Positions 26,475 through 27,080 of a stretch of DNA of 27,080 bases are shown here, in pieces. Where the stretch lies: contig JAABOA010000087.1 of assembly GCA_015680635.1 (NCBI GenBank), forward strand, positions 1 to 27,080, in the 5' to 3' direction. The stretch comes from Lunasporangiospora selenospora. Its lineage: Eukaryota; Mortierellomycota; Mortierellomycetes; Mortierellales; Mortierellaceae. Position 1 is the first letter of the stretch; every line of letters starts with the position of its first letter. Position numbers and translations under genes: made by a program. The notes below the pieces were generated by a model that was not told the DNA's origin, did not search any database, and worked only from the letters and a program-made list of their open reading frames with translations.

Positions 26475-27080
26475 ATGACTTTAAATAATAACAATTCGGC
26501 CTTACACAAGATACTACCCTTAACCCATGGACTATTACGGGTTATATCGAAGCTGAAGGTAACTTCACTATAGCAATTTATAAGTATAGTCATAGGACTT
26601 TACGGTTTTTAGCTTTTAATATTCATATTCATAGTGAAGATATCTTGTTTCTAACTTTAATCAAAAATTACTTTAATTGCGGTTATATTTCTTCAATGGA
26701 TAAACATGGGTATATAACATATATAGTTAAAAGAATTGATGATTTAAATAATATTATAATCCCTTTCTTTACTAAATACCCTTTACGAGGTACTAAATTT
26801 TTAGAATTTAATTTATTTGTAAAAGCAATAGATATCTTTAATAAAATCTTCCCCTAACTGAAGAAGGAACTGCTAAATTATTAGAATTAAAAAATCAAAT
26901 TAATACTAATAGGGATAAATCTAAATTTGTTCAACCATCTCATACAATTATTGGAAATAAAGATTATGAACCAATTGAGCCTAATAATATAAGGCCGCAG
27001 GCCGGATTTGTTATAGGTGTCGGGTTTTCTCTTTAAGAACTAATTCTGCTAATAATAAAAAACAAGTATTTGGTTCTCTT
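26475..27080 (+). pseudogene. Decayed second copy of the atp6-linked LAGLIDADG endonuclease
   Basis: The ATG at 26475 is out of frame with NPWTITGYIEAEGNFTIAIY (from 26522). That frame runs well to 26855 and stops at TAA after a small indel. The next frame continues LTEEGTAKLLELKNQINTNR from about 26856. At the second helix GDGHFSL has become GVGFSL by a one-base loss, removing the catalytic Asp and shifting the frame, next to a GCCGCAGGCC insertion (about 26993). It is cut by the window end. It is a paralogue of 24940-25893: diverged at its 5' part and nearly identical from 26853 on. Confidence 0.88.

Noticed and set aside
26405-26593. Minus-strand open frame
   Set aside because: It overlaps the decayed endonuclease copy, and its translation is the antisense of that gene.

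Overview
The window is fungal mitochondrial DNA. It is AT-rich, punctuated by GC-rich palindromic clusters and C/G homopolymers. Three respiratory-chain genes plus atp6 and one tRNA all lie on the + strand, together with many group I introns and homing endonuclease genes (HEGs). Reading uses the mould mitochondrial code (TGA = Trp, CTN = Leu). The presence of nad genes excludes Saccharomyces and Schizosaccharomyces. GC clusters and nad2-nad3 overlapping by one base fit a non-Saccharomyces yeast or another ascomycete, but the species cannot be named from this sequence.

Layout. 1-1082 is a gene-poor flank with GC clusters and a decayed minus-strand LAGLIDADG fragment. 1083-3046 holds nad2 and nad3 (stop and start overlap by one base). 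3666-21814 is cox1, 18.1 kb long, with 11 exons (1608 nt, 535 aa) and 10 group I introns. Two exons are tiny: exon 3 is 5 nt and exon 7 is 14 nt. The introns fall into three ribozyme families by their visible core sequences: 1, 3, 4, 5, 8 and 9; 2 and 10; 6 and 7. They carry LAGLIDADG ORFs (introns 2, 3, 4, 5, 6, 8, 9) and GIY-YIG ORFs (1, 6, 8, 10); intron 7 has none. 21815-23837 is a GC-cluster-rich spacer with tRNA-Ser(UGA), a broken internal fragment of atp6 and a decayed GIY-YIG HEG. 23838-24617 is atp6. It is followed by a free-standing LAGLIDADG HEG, a second copy of the atp6 C-terminal codons, and a second, decayed copy of that HEG cut by the window end.

The main theme is host-gene sequence captured by, or embedded in, selfish elements. 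Intron 4 carries two collinear pieces of cox1 exon 1, ending at the exon 1 splice site, inside its peripheral loops. Intron 3 carries a 26-nt near-copy of exon 4. In intron 8 a GIY-YIG gene preceded by a diverged copy of the cox1 5' leader and first codons has split a LAGLIDADG gene in two. A related GIY-YIG gene in intron 6 has an atp6-like leader. Around atp6, repeated partial copies of atp6 alternate with HEGs, the pattern expected from successive insertions that replace the gene's end. nad2 itself looks mosaic in codon use.
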